Source: Bacillota bacterium
Lineage (GTDB): Bacteria; Bacillota; Clostridia; Peptostreptococcales; Anaerovoracaceae
Length of the DNA stretch: 43,929 bases
Assembly: GCA_017522185.1 (NCBI GenBank)
Contig: JAFWZZ010000023.1
Coordinates: 1 to 43,929, forward strand
Direction of reading: 5' to 3'
Shown here: in pieces, positions 24,456 through 33,215 of the stretch
Layout: each line of letters starts with the position of its first letter
Position numbering within the stretch: the first letter of the stretch is position 1
Made by a program: the position numbers and the translations under genes
Notes under the pieces: model-generated
The model's database searches: none
What the model saw: the letters and a program-made list of their open reading frames with translations, nothing else
What the model was told of the DNA's origin: nothing

Positions 24456-24854
24456 ATGACAATGACAGATCCAATAGCAGATATGCTAACAAGAATCAGA
24501 AATGCCAATACTGTAGGACACGAAACAGTTGAAATTCCTGCGTCCAACATCAAAAAGTCCATCGCAGAAATTTTACTGGAAGAAGGCTACATTAACGGCT
24601 TCGAAGTAATCGAAGACAACAAGCAGGGCATCATCAAAGTACAGATGAAGTACGGCGCTGCTAAGGAAAGAGTTATCACTGGTATCAAGAGAATTTCCAA
24701 GCCAGGCCTGAAGGTTTATGCAAAGGCTAACGAAGTTCCAAGAGTTTTAGGCGGCTTAGGTATCGCTATCATCTCCACTTCCAAGGGTGTTGTAAGCGAC
24801 AAGAAGGCTAGAGAACTTGGAGTTGGCGGCGAAGTTGTTTGTTATGTTTGGTAG
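24456..24854 (+). CDS. rpsH: 30S ribosomal protein S8
   Basis: 16S-binding protein of the platform; in E. coli it is the repressor of the spc operon. 132 residues. [20 protein letters not shown] and the C-terminal [20 protein letters not shown] are family signatures. AAAGGAG precedes the ATG. It is the first gene after the structured spacer. Confidence 0.97.
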   Translation: MTMTDPIADMLTRIRNANTVGHETVEIPASNIKKSIAEILLEEGYINGFEVIEDNKQGIIKVQMKYGAAKERVITGIKRISKPGLKVYAKANEVPRVLGGLGIAIISTSKGVVSDKKARELGVGGEVVCYVW

Positions 24855-24867
24855 GAGGTAATTAGAT

Positions 24868-25407
24868 ATGTCTAGAATTGGTAACAGACCAGTTGCTATC
24901 CCTGCCGGCGTAGAAGTTACAGTTGACGCAAACAACGTTGTAACTGTAAAGGGTCCAAAGGGCGAACTGCAGGAACAGGTGAGCAACTTAATTAATGTAG
25001 AAATCAAAGAAAACGAAGTAGTATTCACAAGAGAGTCTGACTCCAGAGAATACAGATCCCAGCACGGTTTAGCTAGAACTCTGGTTAACAACATGGTTGT
25101 TGGTGTTACTCAGGGTTACGAAAAGAAAATGCAGTTAATCGGTGTTGGTTACAAGGCAGAAAAGAAGGGCAACCTGTTAGTTCTGAACCTTGGTTATTCC
25201 CACCCAGTTGAATTAGAAGACCCAGCTGGAATCACTACAGAAGTACCTAACGCAACAGAAGTAGTTGTTAAGGGTATCGATAAGGCTTTAGTTGGTAACT
25301 ATGCGGCTAACATCAGAGCTTGGAGAGCACCAGAACCTTATAAGGGTAAGGGTATCAAGTACGTTGATGAAGTTATCCGTAGAAAAGAAGGAAAAACTGG
25401 TAAATAA
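24868..25407 (+). CDS. rplF: 50S ribosomal protein L6
   Basis: L6 supports the factor-binding region of the large subunit. 179 residues. [31 protein letters not shown] and the C-terminal [20 protein letters not shown] are diagnostic. TAGGAGG overlaps the end of rpsH. Confidence 0.97.
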   Translation: MSRIGNRPVAIPAGVEVTVDANNVVTVKGPKGELQEQVSNLINVEIKENEVVFTRESDSREYRSQHGLARTLVNNMVVGVTQGYEKKMQLIGVGYKAEKKGNLLVLNLGYSHPVELEDPAGITTEVPNATEVVVKGIDKALVGNYAANIRAWRAPEPYKGKGIKYVDEVIRRKEGKTGK

Positions 25408-25426
25408 GAAGGGAGTGACATAGAAA

Positions 25427-25792
25427 ATGGCAAAAGAAAGCAGAAACGACAGACGTGTTAAGAGACACGAAAGAGTTAGAAAAAATTTAACTGGAACTCC
25501 TGAGAAGCCAAGACTGTGCGTTTTCAGATCTAACAAGAACATTTCCTGTCAGATCATCGATGACGTAAACAAGGTTACTTTAGCTTCTGCATCTTCCCTG
25601 GAAAAGGAACTGAAGGCTGAAATGGCTAACGGCGGTAACAAGGAAGCTGCAAAGAAGGTTGGCGAAATTATTGCTAAGAGAGCTTTAGAAAAGGGTATCG
25701 AAGTTGTTACTTTTGACAGAGGCGGTTTCTTATATCACGGAAGAGTGAAGGAATTAGCTGATGGCGCTCGTGAAGGCGGATTAAAATTCTAA
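25427..25792 (+). CDS. rplR: 50S ribosomal protein L18
   Basis: 5S rRNA-binding protein, 121 residues. [34 protein letters not shown] and the C-terminal [20 protein letters not shown] match the family. GAAGGGAG is upstream. Confidence 0.97.
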   Translation: MAKESRNDRRVKRHERVRKNLTGTPEKPRLCVFRSNKNISCQIIDDVNKVTLASASSLEKELKAEMANGGNKEAAKKVGEIIAKRALEKGIEVVTFDRGGFLYHGRVKELADGAREGGLKF

Positions 25793-25808
25793 CAGGAGGA
25801 AAAAAGGA

Positions 25809-26312
25809 ATGCGTAATATCATTGATGCATCCAAGCTGGACTTAAAAGAAACTATCGTTAACATCAGACGTGTTGCTAAGACTGTTAAGGGCGGTAGAAA
25901 CATGAGATTCAGCGTAACAGTAGTTGTTGGTGACGGCAACGGTTATGTAGGCGTTGGTCTGGGTAAGGCTCAGGAAATTCCTGAAGCTGTAAGAAAAGCT
26001 ACAGAAGATGCTAAAAAGAATTTAATATATGTTCCAACAGTAGGAACAACAATCCCACACAGAAATATCGGTGTATTCGGTGCCGGCAGAGTTTTATTAA
26101 TGCCTGCTGCACAGGGTACTGGTGTAATCGCTGGTTCTTCCGTACGTACAGTACTGGAAGCTGCTGGCATCAAGGACGTTAGAGCTAAGTCCATTGGCTC
26201 CAACAACACAGGCAACATGGCTTATGCTACATTAGAAGGTCTGAAGTCTCTGATGACTGTAGAAAAGGTAGCAAAGCTGAGAGGCAAGAAGCCTGAAGAA
26301 ATTTTAGGATAG
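25809..26312 (+). CDS. rpsE: 30S ribosomal protein S5
   Basis: S5 helps form the mRNA entry site and decoding fidelity region. 167 residues. The N-terminal double-stranded-RNA-binding fold carries [20 protein letters not shown], and the C-terminal domain [20 protein letters not shown] is typical. CAGGAGG precedes the ATG. Confidence 0.97.
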   Translation: MRNIIDASKLDLKETIVNIRRVAKTVKGGRNMRFSVTVVVGDGNGYVGVGLGKAQEIPEAVRKATEDAKKNLIYVPTVGTTIPHRNIGVFGAGRVLLMPAAQGTGVIAGSSVRTVLEAAGIKDVRAKSIGSNNTGNMAYATLEGLKSLMTVEKVAKLRGKKPEEILG

Positions 26313-26325
26313 GAGGTAACGCATA

Positions 26326-26505
26326 ATGGCTATGTTAAAGATTACATTAACTAAGAGTACAATTGGCGCTTCCCCTAAACAGAGAAAAGTTGTTGAAGCG
26401 TTAGGACTGAAGAAGATGCACAAGTCAGTTGAATTAGCTGACACACCTGCTACTCGTGGTGCAATTGCAAAGGTAGCGCATCTTGTTACTGTAGAAGAAC
26501 TGTAA
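26326..26505 (+). CDS. rpmD: 50S ribosomal protein L30
   Basis: 59-residue protein. It reads [20 protein letters not shown] and then [20 protein letters not shown], ending VTVEEL, which is the L30 pattern of a single ferredoxin-like fold. TAGGAGG is 8 nt upstream. It occupies the expected place between rpsE and rplO. Confidence 0.96.
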   Translation: MAMLKITLTKSTIGASPKQRKVVEALGLKKMHKSVELADTPATRGAIAKVAHLVTVEEL

Positions 26506-26524
26506 GATAGGAGGTGCACGTACG

Positions 26525-26968
26525 ATGAAATTGCATGAATTAAGAGCTGCAGAAGGTTCCAAGAAGAACCGTAAAAGAAGAGGTCGTGGTACTGCTTCCG
26601 GTCAGGGTTGCACTGGCGGTAGAGGTATGAACGGTCAGAAATCCAGATCTGGCGGTGGCGTTAGATTAGGTTTCGAAGGTGGTCAGATGCCACTGTACAG
26701 ACGTCTGCCAAAGAGAGGTTTCACTAACATCTTTGGTGATGTTTTCACAGAAGTAAACGTAGAAGCATTAAACAGATTTGAAGCTGGTACTGTTGTAACA
26801 GCTGAATTACTGGACGAAGCTGGCGTAATTAGCAAAATCGAAAAGGATGGCGTTAAGGTTCTGGGCAACGGCGAATTAAAGGTTGCTTTAACAGTTCAGG
26901 CTAGCAAGTTCACTAAGTCTGCGATTGAAAAGATTGAAGCTGCTGGAGGAAAGGCAGAGGTGATCTAA
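26525..26968 (+). CDS. rplO: 50S ribosomal protein L15
   Basis: Assembly protein of the large subunit, 147 residues. The extended basic, Gly-rich N-terminus [20 protein letters not shown] and [16 protein letters not shown] are diagnostic. TAGGAGGTG precedes the ATG. Only one base separates its stop from the secY start. Confidence 0.97.
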   Translation: MKLHELRAAEGSKKNRKRRGRGTASGQGCTGGRGMNGQKSRSGGGVRLGFEGGQMPLYRRLPKRGFTNIFGDVFTEVNVEALNRFEAGTVVTAELLDEAGVISKIEKDGVKVLGNGELKVALTVQASKFTKSAIEKIEAAGGKAEVI

Positions 26969-26969
26969 G

Positions 26970-28250
26970 ATGGAAATGCTTAAGACAGTTCGACAGGCAC
27001 TTCATGTTCCAGAAATCAGAAGCAAGCTGATTTTTACCCTGTTGATGCTGGTGGTATTCAGAATCGGTTCTAACATTCCAGTTCCTGGAATCGACAGAAC
27101 CGTTCTGGCACAGGTGTTTGCAGGAGATACCGGTTTACTCGACTTATTCGACTTATTCTCCGGTGGATCCTTTAGCCAGTTTACCATTTTCGCTTTAAGT
27201 ATTACACCTTACATTACTGCTTCCATCATCATTCAGCTTTTGACTATTGCTTTCCCATATTTTGAAAGACTGGCAAAAGAAGGACAGGAAGGCAGAAAGA
27301 AGATGGCTCAGATCACAAGATATCTGACTGTCGTATTAGCATTAATCCAGGCACTGGGTTTAACCGTAGGTCTGTTCAGACAGGCTGTTATCAACCAGAC
27401 ATGGTTCGACTTCGCAGTCATCATTCTGGTATTAACAGCAGGTACTGCATTCCTGATGTGGCTGGGTGAAAAGATTAATGAAAACGGAATCGGTAACGGT
27501 ATCTCCTTAATCATCTTCGGCGGTATCGTTGCAAGAATCCCAAGCGGCCTGCGTAGTATCTATACACAGGTTACAGAAGGCACTATGAGTGTCATCACAC
27601 TGATCCTGTTTGCATTATTTGCAATCGTGGTTATCCTGGGAATTATCGAAATCCAGCAGGGTACCAGAAGAATTCCGGTTCAGTATGCAAAGAGAGTTGT
27701 AGGTAGAAAGATGTACGGCGGACAGTCCACACACATTCCGCTGAAGGTAAACCAGGCTGGTGTTATTCCGGTAATCTTCTCCCTTTCCATCCTGCAGTTC
27801 CCGCTGACAATCACTTACTTCTTCCCGAATACAGGTTTCACTGAATTCGTAACAAACTGGTTATCCCCAGCTGGTATGCCAGGGGTGCTGGTTTACTCCG
27901 TGATGAACGTAATGCTGATTGTTGCATTTAACTACTTCTACACAACGATTACATTTAATCCAATTGAAGTAGCTGACAACTTAAAGGCAAACGGCGGTTT
28001 CATCCCAGGTATCAGACCTGGTAAGGCGACTGTTGAATATCTGACAAAGGTTATGTCCAGATTAGCATTCGTTGGCGCTGTTTTCCTGGCAGTAGTAGCA
28101 ACACTGCCTACTATCATCGGTCAGGTTACCGGCCTGAACATTCAGTTCGGTGGTACATCCCTGCTGATTGCTGTAGGTGTTGCGATTGACACAATGAAAC
28201 AACTGGAAAATCAGATGGTTATGAGAAACTATCAGGGTTTTCTGAAATAA
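26970..28250 (+). CDS. secY: Protein translocase channel subunit SecY
   Basis: Core of the Sec translocon, 426 residues with ten expected membrane spans. Visible signatures are RIGSNIPVPGID after the first span, the plug region LLDLFDLFSGGSFSQFTIFA, LSITPYITASIIIQLL, GIGNGISLIIFGGIVARIP, and the ribosome-facing loops including GQSTHIPLKVNQAGVIPVIF. The C-terminus VMRNYQGFLK is normal. GAGGTG precedes the ATG. It follows rplO by one base and is translationally coupled. Confidence 0.97.
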   Translation: MEMLKTVRQALHVPEIRSKLIFTLLMLVVFRIGSNIPVPGIDRTVLAQVFAGDTGLLDLFDLFSGGSFSQFTIFALSITPYITASIIIQLLTIAFPYFERLAKEGQEGRKKMAQITRYLTVVLALIQALGLTVGLFRQAVINQTWFDFAVIILVLTAGTAFLMWLGEKINENGIGNGISLIIFGGIVARIPSGLRSIYTQVTEGTMSVITLILFALFAIVVILGIIEIQQGTRRIPVQYAKRVVGRKMYGGQSTHIPLKVNQAGVIPVIFSLSILQFPLTITYFFPNTGFTEFVTNWLSPAGMPGVLVYSVMNVMLIVAFNYFYTTITFNPIEVADNLKANGGFIPGIRPGKATVEYLTKVMSRLAFVGAVFLAVVATLPTIIGQVTGLNIQFGGTSLLIAVGVAIDTMKQLENQMVMRNYQGFLK

Positions 28251-28265
28251 AGAGGAGATGAGCAA

Positions 28266-28913
28266 ATGCTGAGAACAGTTTTGTTAGGCCCTCCAGGTGC
28301 TGGTAAGGGTACACAGGCAGTAAGAATCGTGGAAAAGTACAATGTTCCACACATTTCAACTGGTGACATTTTCAGAGAAAACATCAAGAATGGTACTGAG
28401 CTTGGTAAAAAAGCACAGGAATACATGAACAAAGGCGAACTGGTTCCAGATGATCTGGTAATCGAAATCGCTACAACAAGACTGCTTGCAGATGACTGCA
28501 AGAACGGTTTCCTGTTAGATGGTTTCCCTAGAACAGTTTATCAGGCAGAAAAGCTGGATGCTTTCTTAGAAGAGCACGGTATGAAGCTGGATAAGGTCAT
28601 CGACATCGAAGTTGAAAAGGAAGAATTAATTACAAGATTAACAGGAAGAAGAGTCTGCAAGGCTTGCGGCGCTTCCTTCCATGTTGTAAATATTCCTCCT
28701 AAAACAGAAGGCATTTGTGACAACTGTGGTGGCGAGTTATTCCAGAGAGCTGATGACACTGTTGAAACTGTTGAAAACAGAATCGCAGTTTATATCGAGC
28801 AGACTATGCCCCTTGTAGATTACTATAAGAATGCTGGTAATATTGTGGAAATCGATGGAGCACTTCCATTAGACACAGTATTCGGCCAGATCGTAGAAGC
28901 TATAGGTGAATAG
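28266..28913 (+). CDS. adk: Adenylate kinase, zinc-lid type
   Basis: Interconverts AMP, ATP and ADP. 215 residues, the long form. P-loop GPPGAGKGTQ near residue 8, AMP-site HISTGDIFRENI and DGFPRTVYQAEKL are clear. The LID carries a Cys4 zinc site (CKAC and CDNC), usual in Gram-positives. AGAGGAG precedes the ATG. Typical position after secY. Confidence 0.97.
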   Translation: MLRTVLLGPPGAGKGTQAVRIVEKYNVPHISTGDIFRENIKNGTELGKKAQEYMNKGELVPDDLVIEIATTRLLADDCKNGFLLDGFPRTVYQAEKLDAFLEEHGMKLDKVIDIEVEKEELITRLTGRRVCKACGASFHVVNIPPKTEGICDNCGGELFQRADDTVETVENRIAVYIEQTMPLVDYYKNAGNIVEIDGALPLDTVFGQIVEAIGE

Positions 28914-28914
28914 T

Positions 28915-29661
28915 ATGATCATCATCAAATCTGAACACGAAATTGAAATGATGAGAGAAGCCGGCAAGGTTACAGGTCAGATTTTAAGAGAGCTGAAGGA
29001 TGTAATTAAGCCTGGCATCTCCACCATGGATATTGACCAGTTTGTTGAAAGACGCGTAAACGAATTTGGCATGATTGCTTCCGAGAAAGGCTATTGTGGT
29101 TTCCCAGGAAGCGTCTGCACGTCTGTCAACGAAGTCGTTGTTCATGGAATTCCAAGTGAGAGCTGCATTTTAAGCGAGGGCGACATCGTCAGTGTTGACC
29201 TGGTTGTAGAATATAAGGGTTACATGGCTGACGCATGCAGAACGTATGCCGTTGGTCAGATCAGCCCTGAGGCACAGCATCTCATCGATACTGCAGAAGC
29301 TGCATTCTTTGAAGGTATGAAATACGCCAAAGTGGGCAACCGTCTTGGTGATATCTCAAACGCGATTCAGCAGAAAGTAGAAAGCGAAGGCTTTGGTGTC
29401 ATCAGAGAATTCGTTGGACACGGAATCGGCAAAGATATGCATGAAGAACCACAGATTCCGAACTACGGAAAAGCAGGCAAAGGTCCAAGACTGGTAAAGG
29501 GTATGACCCTGGCCATCGAACCGATGATTGTAGAGGGTTCTTACGAGGTTGATGTTTTGTTGGATGACTGGACTGTTGTTACGATTGACGGCGGTCTGGC
29601 TGCCCACTATGAGAATACTGTTGTAATTAGTGATGGTGAGCCTGAATTGCTTACCCTATAG
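28915..29661 (+). CDS. map: Methionine aminopeptidase type I
   Basis: Removes the initiator Met from nascent proteins. 248 residues. Metal ligands are visible in [20 protein letters not shown] (two Asp), [20 protein letters not shown] (His), AIEPMIVEG (Glu) and YENTVVI (Glu). I use ATG 28915, with AGGTG 6 nt upstream; a GTG at 28906 lies inside that site and overlaps adk. Confidence 0.97.
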   Translation: MIIIKSEHEIEMMREAGKVTGQILRELKDVIKPGISTMDIDQFVERRVNEFGMIASEKGYCGFPGSVCTSVNEVVVHGIPSESCILSEGDIVSVDLVVEYKGYMADACRTYAVGQISPEAQHLIDTAEAAFFEGMKYAKVGNRLGDISNAIQQKVESEGFGVIREFVGHGIGKDMHEEPQIPNYGKAGKGPRLVKGMTLAIEPMIVEGSYEVDVLLDDWTVVTIDGGLAAHYENTVVISDGEPELLTL

Positions 29662-29681
29662 TAAAGAGAGAGGTGTATATC

Positions 29682-29900
29682 ATGGCGAAGAAAGACGTCA
29701 TCGAAGCAATCGGAACCGTTGTGGATGCTCAGCCAAACGCAATGTTCAAGGTAAAACTTGATAATGGTTTTGAAGTGCTTGCACACATTTCAGGAAAAAT
29801 CAGAATGAACTATATCAGAATTCTGCCTGGCGATAAGGTGAAGGTTGAACTTTCCCCTTATGACCTGACAAGAGGCAGAATCATCTGGAGAGATAAGTAG
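29682..29900 (+). CDS. infA: Translation initiation factor IF-1
   Basis: OB-fold factor that occupies the ribosomal A site during initiation. 72 residues, the exact usual length. [40 protein letters not shown] and [18 protein letters not shown] are diagnostic. The ATG at 29682 has AGAGAGGTG upstream; a GTG three codons earlier is part of that site. Confidence 0.97.
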   Translation: MAKKDVIEAIGTVVDAQPNAMFKVKLDNGFEVLAHISGKIRMNYIRILPGDKVKVELSPYDLTRGRIIWRDK

Positions 29901-30004
29901 CGAGCCTTCAATCTTAACGGCGTTGCCGTAAGGTTGGCTCGATATAATTCCCTCGGCATTGCTCGGGAATTATAAAACGTAACAGATATGAAGGAGGAAA
30001 TAAG
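29901..30004 (+). ncRNA. Tandem hairpins between infA and rpmJ
   Basis: Two strong hairpins fill the gap. The first pairs CGAGCC with GGCTCG (29901-29906/29936-29941), then AATCTTA with TAAGGTT, then CGGC with GCCG. The second is TATAATTCCC / GGGAATTATA (29943-29952/29965-29974). Neither has a U-tract, so full termination is unlikely. RNA processing, mRNA stabilization or ribosomal-protein binding are possible. Confidence 0.55.
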
Positions 30005-30118
30005 ATGAAAGTTAGAGCTTCCGTAAAACCTATCTGTGAAAAGTGCAAGGTTATCAAGAGAAACGGCAGAGTAATGGTTATCTGCGAAAACCCAAAGCAC
30101 AAGCAGAGACAAGGTTAA
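30005..30118 (+). CDS. rpmJ: 50S ribosomal protein L36, zinc type
   Basis: 37-residue zinc-binding protein of the large subunit. It reads [20 protein letters not shown] and [17 protein letters not shown], with Cys-x2-Cys, Cys and His ligands. GAAGGAGG precedes the ATG. It lies between two structured spacers. Confidence 0.97.
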   Translation: MKVRASVKPICEKCKVIKRNGRVMVICENPKHKQRQG

Positions 30119-30248
30119 TTTAAATTCGTTTTAAAATTTGTCTGGCGAGGACCAGGACCGTCAGATGTGTAAAGTTTTTGTTTATATAGTTACCCCTGTC
30201 TATATCACCCCTGGAAGGTGACGGTAAGATAGGAGAAGGAGGAAAAAT
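30119..30248 (+). ncRNA. Pseudoknot-containing spacer upstream of rpsM
   Basis: 130 nt without a gene. TCTGGC/GTCAGA forms a first helix near 30140-30166. ATATAG (30184-30189) pairs with CTATAT (30200-30205). Its loop bases TTACC (30190-30194) pair with GGTAA (30223-30227), enclosing a CACC/GGTG hairpin (30206-30220). This is an H-type nested pseudoknot ending just before the rpsM ribosome-binding site. In E. coli the alpha operon is controlled at the same place by S4 binding a nested pseudoknot. Confidence 0.55.
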
Positions 30249-30617
30249 ATGGCTCGTATTGCCGGTGTCGACCTGCCAAGAGATAAGAGAGTAGAAATTG
30301 GCTTAACTTACATTTATGGTATTGGTAGAAAGACTTCCAACATTATTCTTGAAAAAGCTGGTATTAACCCAGATACAAGAGTGAAAGATTTAACTGAAGA
30401 TGAAGCTGGTAAGATCAGACACATCATCGATGAAGAATACTTAGTAGAAGGTGACCTGAGAAGAGAAGTTTCCTTAAACATCAAGAGATTAATGGAAATC
30501 GGTTCTTACAGAGGTATCAGACACAGAAGAGGTCTGCCTGTTAGAGGTCAGAAGACTAAGACAAACGCTAGAACTAGAAAAGGTCCTAAGAAGACTGTTG
30601 GTAGAAAGAAGAAGTAA
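30249..30617 (+). CDS. rpsM: 30S ribosomal protein S13
   Basis: Head protein that contacts P-site tRNA and L5. 122 residues. [37 protein letters not shown] and the C-terminal [20 protein letters not shown] are diagnostic. AGAAGGAGG precedes the ATG, directly after the pseudoknot. Confidence 0.97.
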   Translation: MARIAGVDLPRDKRVEIGLTYIYGIGRKTSNIILEKAGINPDTRVKDLTEDEAGKIRHIIDEEYLVEGDLRREVSLNIKRLMEIGSYRGIRHRRGLPVRGQKTKTNARTRKGPKKTVGRKKK

Positions 30618-30634
30618 GAAGGAGGTAGAAAATC

Positions 30635-31033
30635 ATGGCTAAAGCTGCTAAGAAAGTAGTAAGAAAAAAGAAAAGAGAACGTAAGCACGTTGAAAAAGGC
30701 CAGGCACATATCCAGTCTACCTTCAACAACACTTTAGTTACTCTGACAGATATGGACGGAAATGCTCTTTCCTGGTCCAGCGCTGGTTCCCTGGGTTTCA
30801 AGGGTTCCAAGAAGTCCACTCCATTTGCTGCACAGATGGCTGCTGAAACAGCTACTCAGGGTGCACTGGAACATGGCTTAAAGACAGTTGAAGTATACGT
30901 AAAGGGTCCAGGTTCCGGTAGAGAAGCTGCGATCAGAGCTTTACAGGCTGCAGGTCTGGAAATCACTATGATTAAGGACATCACACCAATTCCACACAAC
31001 GGCTGCAGACCACCAAAGAGAAGAAGAGTCTAA
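30635..31033 (+). CDS. rpsK: 30S ribosomal protein S11
   Basis: Platform protein near the E site, 132 residues. [40 protein letters not shown] and the C-terminal [15 protein letters not shown] match the family. AAGGAGG precedes the ATG. Confidence 0.97.
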   Translation: MAKAAKKVVRKKKRERKHVEKGQAHIQSTFNNTLVTLTDMDGNALSWSSAGSLGFKGSKKSTPFAAQMAAETATQGALEHGLKTVEVYVKGPGSGREAAIRALQAAGLEITMIKDITPIPHNGCRPPKRRRV

Positions 31034-31055
31034 TTGAAGGGAGGAGTAATATAAA

Positions 31056-31676
31056 ATGGCAAGATATACAGAAGCTAACTGCAGATTATGCAGAAGAGAA
31101 GGTCAGAAACTTTTCTTAAAGGGTGAAAGATGCTACGGCGGCAAGTGCGCTTTAGAAAAGAGAAATTACGCTCCTGGACAGCACGGTCAGGCAAGAAAGA
31201 AGACTTCTGACTACGGTTTACAGTTAAGAGAAAAGCAGAAGGCAAAGAGATTCTACGGCATGCAGGAAAAGCAGTTCAGAAACTTATTTGCAAAGGCTGC
31301 TAAGAGAGCTGGTAAGACTGGTGATAACTTACTGATCTTACTGGAAACAAGATTAGATAACTGTGTTTACAGATTAGGTTTCGCTTCTTCCAGAAAAGAA
31401 GCTAGACAGTTAGTTGTTCATGGTCACTTCACAGTAAACGGCAAGAAGGTTCAGGCTCCAGCAATGGAACTGAAGGCTGGTGACGTTATCGCTGTTAAGG
31501 AAAAGAGCACTAACTCCCCTAAGTTCAAGGAAATCAAAGAAATGTCCATTACTGTTCCAGCTTGGATGACAGTAGATGTTGATAAGTTAGAAGGTAAAGT
31601 TGTAGCTATGCCAACAAGAGAAGAAATCGATACTCCAGTTGCAGAGCACTTAATCGTCGAATTGTACTCCAAATAA
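31056..31676 (+). CDS. rpsD: 30S ribosomal protein S4, zinc-binding type
   Basis: Primary assembly protein of the 30S body; in several bacteria it represses ribosomal operons. 206 residues. The N-terminus has CRLC (residues 9-12) and two further Cys near 26 and 31, a zinc site seen in C+ forms. [20 protein letters not shown] and the S4 RNA-binding domain ([20 protein letters not shown]) follow. It lies within the alpha operon, downstream of the pseudoknot it might bind. Confidence 0.97.
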   Translation: MARYTEANCRLCRREGQKLFLKGERCYGGKCALEKRNYAPGQHGQARKKTSDYGLQLREKQKAKRFYGMQEKQFRNLFAKAAKRAGKTGDNLLILLETRLDNCVYRLGFASSRKEARQLVVHGHFTVNGKKVQAPAMELKAGDVIAVKEKSTNSPKFKEIKEMSITVPAWMTVDVDKLEGKVVAMPTREEIDTPVAEHLIVELYSK

Positions 31677-31726
31677 TTAGCGGTCAAAAACCGGTATTAC
31701 TTGGAATAATGAAGGAGGGTTTTTGA

Positions 31727-32671
31727 GTGATCGAAATCGAAAAACCAACAATCACTAAGTTTGTGGACGAAGATGGAACATACGGCAGATTTGTCGTAGA
31801 ACCTTTAGAAAGAGGTTACGGTACTACACTGGGTAACTGCATGAGAAGAATTCTTCTGAGCTCCTTACCAGGTGCAGCTGTAACATCTGTAAAAATCGAC
31901 GGAATACTTCACGAGTTTTCAACTATACCAGGTGTCAAAGAAGACGTTACAGAAATTATCTTAAACTTAAAGAAGCTTGCTGTAAGACTGAACGGTGAAA
32001 GCACAAAGAGAGTCATCATCAACGCAGTTGGTCCTAAGGAAGTAACTGCAGCAGACATCATTGGCGATTCCGAAATGGAAATCTTCAATCCTGATCTGCA
32101 CATCGCGACTCTGGAAGAAAACGCTACTCTGGTTATGGAATTAAACCTGGCTAGAGGCAGAGGTTATGTGCCAGCTGACCAGAACAAGACAGAAAGCACA
32201 CCAATTTCTGTGATTCCGGTTGACTCCATTTTCACACCAGTGAGAAAAGTTAACTATACAGTAGAAAATACAAGAGTTGGTCAGGTTACTGACTTTGACA
32301 GACTGATTCTGGAAATCTGGACTGACGGTTCCATCACACCAGAAGAAGGTGTATCCATCGGCGCGAAGATCATGCATGAACACTTAAACCTGTTCATCCA
32401 GTTAGATGATTCCGCAGATGCACTGGAAATCATGGTTGAAAAGGAAGAAGACCAGAAAGAAAAGGCTCTGGAAATGACAATTGAAGAATTAGAACTGTCC
32501 GTTCGTTCCTTCAACTGCCTGAAGAGAGCTGCAATCAATACTGTTGAAGAATTAACAGAACGTACTGAAGAAGACATGATGAAGGTTAGAAACCTTGGTA
32601 AGAAGTCTCTCGACGAAGTAAAAGCAAAATTAGAAGAATTAGGCCTTGGCCTGAAACCAAGCGACGATTAA
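31727..32671 (+). CDS. rpoA: RNA polymerase alpha subunit (GTG start)
   Basis: Scaffold for RNA polymerase assembly. 314 residues. N-terminal domain: [41 protein letters not shown]-terminal domain, contacting UP elements and activators: [20 protein letters not shown] and [20 protein letters not shown]. The start is GTG 31727 with GAAGGAGG 8 nt upstream. Confidence 0.97.
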   Translation: MIEIEKPTITKFVDEDGTYGRFVVEPLERGYGTTLGNCMRRILLSSLPGAAVTSVKIDGILHEFSTIPGVKEDVTEIILNLKKLAVRLNGESTKRVIINAVGPKEVTAADIIGDSEMEIFNPDLHIATLEENATLVMELNLARGRGYVPADQNKTESTPISVIPVDSIFTPVRKVNYTVENTRVGQVTDFDRLILEIWTDGSITPEEGVSIGAKIMHEHLNLFIQLDDSADALEIMVEKEEDQKEKALEMTIEELELSVRSFNCLKRAAINTVEELTERTEEDMMKVRNLGKKSLDEVKAKLEELGLGLKPSDD

Positions 32672-32702
32672 TCTAGCAACATAGAAGAAAGGAGATATTG
32701 AT

Positions 32703-33044
32703 ATGCCAGGATATAGAAAACTGGGCAGAGAAACTGCTCACAGAAAGGCTATGCTGAGAAATCTGGTTACTGATCTGTTAAGAGAAGGCAGAATTTCTAC
32801 AACTGAATGCAGAGCTAAGGAAGCAAGAAGAGAAGCTGAAAAGATGATCACACTTGCAAAGCGTGGCGATTTACACGCTAGAAGACAGGTGTTAGCATAT
32901 GTTTATGACGAATCCGTTGTAACTAAGCTGTTCGAAGAAATTGCTCCTAAGTATGCTGACAGAAACGGTGGATACACAAGAATTCTGAAGTTAGGACCTC
33001 GTAGAGGTGACTGCGCAGAAGTTGTATTCGTAGAATTAGTTTAA
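32703..33044 (+). CDS. rplQ: 50S ribosomal protein L17
   Basis: Last gene of the superoperon, 113 residues. [40 protein letters not shown] and the C-terminal [20 protein letters not shown] are diagnostic. AAAGGAG precedes the ATG. In many Firmicutes ecfA1-ecfA2-ecfT follows here, but in this genome a terminator and an unrelated secreted protein follow. Confidence 0.97.
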   Translation: MPGYRKLGRETAHRKAMLRNLVTDLLREGRISTTECRAKEARREAEKMITLAKRGDLHARRQVLAYVYDESVVTKLFEEIAPKYADRNGGYTRILKLGPRRGDCAEVVFVELV

Positions 33045-33072
33045 TTCATACCGTATATATGACTTGTATGAG

Positions 33073-33105
33073 ACCCCTGCGGCCGTAAGGCTGTGGGGGT
33101 TTTTT
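33073..33105 (+). terminator. Terminator of the ribosomal superoperon
   Basis: ACCCCTGCGGCC pairs with GGCTGTGGGGGT (several G-U pairs) around a GTAA loop, followed by TTTTTT. It lies 28 nt after rplQ. Confidence 0.9.
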
Positions 33106-33215
33106 GTGTGCGCTCGTGCAAATCCTCCCAGATATTTCCTGAATGAAATATTTCCCATCGCTCGTATTTATAGTAAGGGATGTATTTAAATATATAGTAT
33201 ACGAGGAGGATGTTT

